Below, in pieces: positions 4,905 through 5,947 of a DNA stretch of 5,947 nt. How positions within the stretch are numbered: the stretch's first letter is position 1; the number at the start of each line of letters is the position of its first letter. Location of the stretch: assembly GCA_023457295.1 (NCBI GenBank), contig JAEWLZ010000032.1:1-5947 (forward strand), given 5' to 3'. The notes under the pieces are model-generated. The model was not told the origin of the DNA and did not search any database. It saw nothing but the letters and a program-made list of their open reading frames with translations. The translations under genes were made by a program, and so were the position numbers. The stretch comes from Cyanobacteria bacterium OH_PDB_112. GTDB lineage: Bacteria > Cyanobacteriota > Vampirovibrionia > Gastranaerophilales > CAJFVJ01.

Positions 4905-5563
4905 TTTTTTAGTCCTTCTATGCTTCGCACAAAATAAACATCAGGGATCTCTTCTATTTTTTGGACAATAGAATCTGAAGGCTTGGCATCCAAAGTTATT
5001 ACCATAGAAGCGTCTTCGCCGCGTCCTGTCCTTGTGCATTCAAAGGTTGCGATATTTATATTTTCTTCCTGAATAAGTTTACTAACTGCACTAATCATCC
5101 CCGGTTTGTCTTTGTAAACCATTACAAGACAGGGCAAATTGCCTATAATAGAGACTTTAAAGGCATTTATCTGAATGATTTCGATTTCGCCTGCCCCTGT
5201 TGAGTTTCCTTTGATTTTTAGCTCGTCATCAAAGATTATATCGACTGAATTCGGGTGACGCTGAGGGTCTTCTTTATGATTTATTTCTAGTGAAATCCTT
5301 TTAGTTTGTGCTATTTCAAGAGAGTTTTTTATATCGGTATTATCGACTTCCAGTCCCAAAATGCCGCCTATAAGCCCTTTATCTGTTCCATGACCTTTGT
5401 AAGTGCTTGAAAAAGAGTTGTAAAGATTAATTTTAATTTTCTTTGGTTCAAGTCCGTAGATGTTCCGTGCAACAAGCCCTAATCGTACCGCTCCTGCTGT
5501 GTGTGAGCTAGAAGGTCCTATCATAATTGGTCCTATGATGTCGAAAAGTGATGAATTTTCCAT
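4901..5563 (-). CDS. sdaAB: L-serine dehydratase, iron-sulfur-dependent, beta subunit, with C-terminal ACT domain
   Basis: This subunit partners the alpha chain in the two-subunit [4Fe-4S] serine dehydratase. With the chosen start it has 220 residues. The diagnostic opening is SLFDIIGPIMIGPSSSHTAG (5-24), where the Ser-Ser-Ser-His-Thr stretch is the family's substrate-side motif. The beta-type domain runs to about 138, including KGHGTDKGLIGGILGL. A C-terminal ACT domain (about 142-216, with DKPGMI at 152-157) is a ligand-sensing module usual for this subunit type. The frame extends to an ATG at 5605 (234 residues), but those 14 residues lie across a probable extended -10 promoter and lack a ribosome site. 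Homologues in this family generally begin close to the SLFDIIGP motif, so I chose the ATG at 5563, preceded by a weak AGAG. It is the first gene of a two-gene operon, divergent from a glutamate synthase-type gene. Confidence 0.94.
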   Translation of the reverse strand: MENSSLFDIIGPIMIGPSSSHTAGAVRLGLVARNIYGLEPKKIKINLYNSFSSTYKGHGTDKGLIGGILGLEVDNTDIKNSLEIAQTKRISLEINHKEDPQRHPNSVDIIFDDELKIKGNSTGAGEIEIIQINAFKVSIIGNLPCLVMVYKDKPGMISAVSKLIQEENINIATFECTRTGRGEDASMVITLDAKPSDSIVQKIEEIPDVYFVRSIEGLKK

Positions 5564-5595
5564 TTTTTTCTCTATAAAAAAATACTCTTGAAGAA

Positions 5596-5604
5596 ATTTT
5601 AACA
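5596..5604 (-). promoter_or_regulatory. Extended -10 promoter of the serine dehydratase operon
   Basis: On the minus strand TG-T-TAAAAT reads from 5604 to 5596; TAAAAT matches 5 of 6 consensus bases and the TG extension is intact. The predicted start is near 5589, giving a leader of about 26 nt to the ATG at 5563. This would exclude the ATG at 5605. No good -35 box is visible. Confidence 0.4.
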
Positions 5605-5629
5605 TAATTCTGTTTTTTCGGTTTATAAT
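5599..5629 (+). promoter_or_regulatory. Probable promoter of the glutamate synthase-type gene
   Basis: A perfect TATAAT at 5624-5629 is preceded by TTAACA at 5599-5604 (5 of 6 matches to TTGACA), with a longer than ideal 19-nt spacer. Transcription would start near 5636, leaving a leader of about 37 nt. The -35 box overlaps the minus-strand extended -10 of the serine dehydratase operon. Confidence 0.5.
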
Positions 5630-5672
5630 TTAAAATGAAGATTAGTTAGAGATTTAGATTTAAGGTGGAATT

Positions 5673-5947
5673 ATGTCGAAGCAAAGACAAGTACAGGAAG
5701 CATTAGATCCTGTTTATAGAAGCAAAAATTTTGAGGAAGTAGAAAAGAATTTTACAGCAGAGCAAGCTACAGAAGAAGCAAGCCGCTGTCTTGGCTGTAA
5801 AAATGCAAAATGTATTGAAGGATGTCCTGTCGGGATTAATATTCCGGGATTTATTGCGGAATTAAAGCAGGGTAATGTCCAAAAAGCTGGTGATATAATT
5901 CGTGAAACTAGTATGTTACCTGCTGTTTGCGGTCGTGTTTGTCCTCA
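5673..5947 (+). CDS. gltD: NADPH-dependent glutamate synthase small-subunit-like protein (GltD/GltA type), N-terminal part
   Basis: This is the N-terminal [4Fe-4S] domain of the FAD/NADPH oxidoreductase that passes electrons from NADPH, classically to make glutamate from glutamine and 2-oxoglutarate. I translated 91 codons from the ATG at 5673 to the window edge; full proteins are about 450-500 residues. The first cluster motif is C39-x2-C42-x4-C47-x3-C51-P, followed by VGINIPGFIAELKQGNVQKA. The next is TSMLPAVCGRVCP (79-91), carrying Cys86 and Cys90. The N-terminal DPVYRSKNFEEVEKNFTAEQATEEASRCLGC pattern matches this family. AAGGTGG is 4 nt upstream of the ATG, and a TATAAT-containing promoter lies before it. 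The FAD and NADPH domains are outside the window. The same N-terminal domain occurs in related enzymes (dihydropyrimidine dehydrogenase-like proteins, ferredoxin:NADP oxidoreductase-type flavoproteins), so the gene symbol is provisional. Confidence 0.88.
   Translation, partial: MSKQRQVQEALDPVYRSKNFEEVEKNFTAEQATEEASRCLGCKNAKCIEGCPVGINIPGFIAELKQGNVQKAGDIIRETSMLPAVCGRVCP

Noticed and set aside
5564..5605. Earlier ATG for sdaAB adding 14 residues
   Set aside because: It overlaps a likely promoter -10, has no ribosome site, and homologues start close to the SLFDIIGP motif.
1..5947. CRISPR array, insertion sequence, prophage, tRNA or defence system
   Set aside because: No regularly spaced repeats, transposase or phage motifs, cloverleaf sequences or defence domains were seen in any frame.

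Overview
The window is AT-rich bacterial DNA (roughly one third G+C by eye), densely coding, with genes on both strands. A MlaE-type lipid-transport permease implies a diderm cell. The Fe-S serine dehydratase and NADPH-type glutamate synthase fit an anaerobe. The orphan protein at 3084-3890 opens with an MGISSNQARFL-type N-terminus that I associate from memory with gut Melainabacteria/Vampirovibrionia (Gastranaerophilales). That lineage call is an inference, not a search result.

Layout, left to right. Positions 1-481 (minus) hold the N-terminal 160 residues of a MlaE/YrbE-family ABC permease, cut by the window edge. A strong hairpin terminator (496-532) separates it from an Hsp20 small heat-shock protein gene (544-996, minus). 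Next come a bidirectional hairpin (1120-1149), an unrecognised 96-residue helical protein (1180-1470, minus), and a 129-residue protein with a possible PUA/ASCH-like fold (1608-1997, minus). A 154-bp divergent region carrying a perfect 10-bp inverted repeat leads to a PfkB-family sugar/nucleoside kinase (2152-3081, plus). The kinase converges, with a 2-bp gap, on the orphan 268-residue protein (3084-3890, minus). An AT-rich intergenic region with a second 10-bp inverted repeat follows. The two-gene L-serine dehydratase operon comes next on the minus strand: the beta subunit with ACT domain at 4901-5563, then the alpha subunit with three Fe-S cysteines at 4035-4904, overlapping by 4 bp. Divergent from it, at 5673, starts an NADPH-dependent glutamate synthase small-subunit-like gene that runs off the right edge.

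How the genes work together. The serine dehydratase subunits form one enzyme converting L-serine to pyruvate plus ammonia. The neighbouring GltD/GltA-like protein belongs to glutamate/ammonia metabolism and shares a short divergent control region with that operon, so joint nitrogen-linked regulation is plausible but unproven. The other genes look like independent housekeeping units: envelope lipid transport, protein-folding stress, and sugar or nucleoside phosphorylation.

Several start sites move from the longest possible frame once ribosome binding sites, promoters and family starts are considered: hsp20 at 996, the kinase at 2152, the orphan at 3890 and sdaAB at 5563. I see no CRISPR array, transposon, tRNA, rRNA, recognisable riboswitch or obvious defence/mobile system. 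No intergenic stretch exceeds 300 bp. The most unusual content is the orphan protein and the regulatory dyads, not a clear new multi-gene system.
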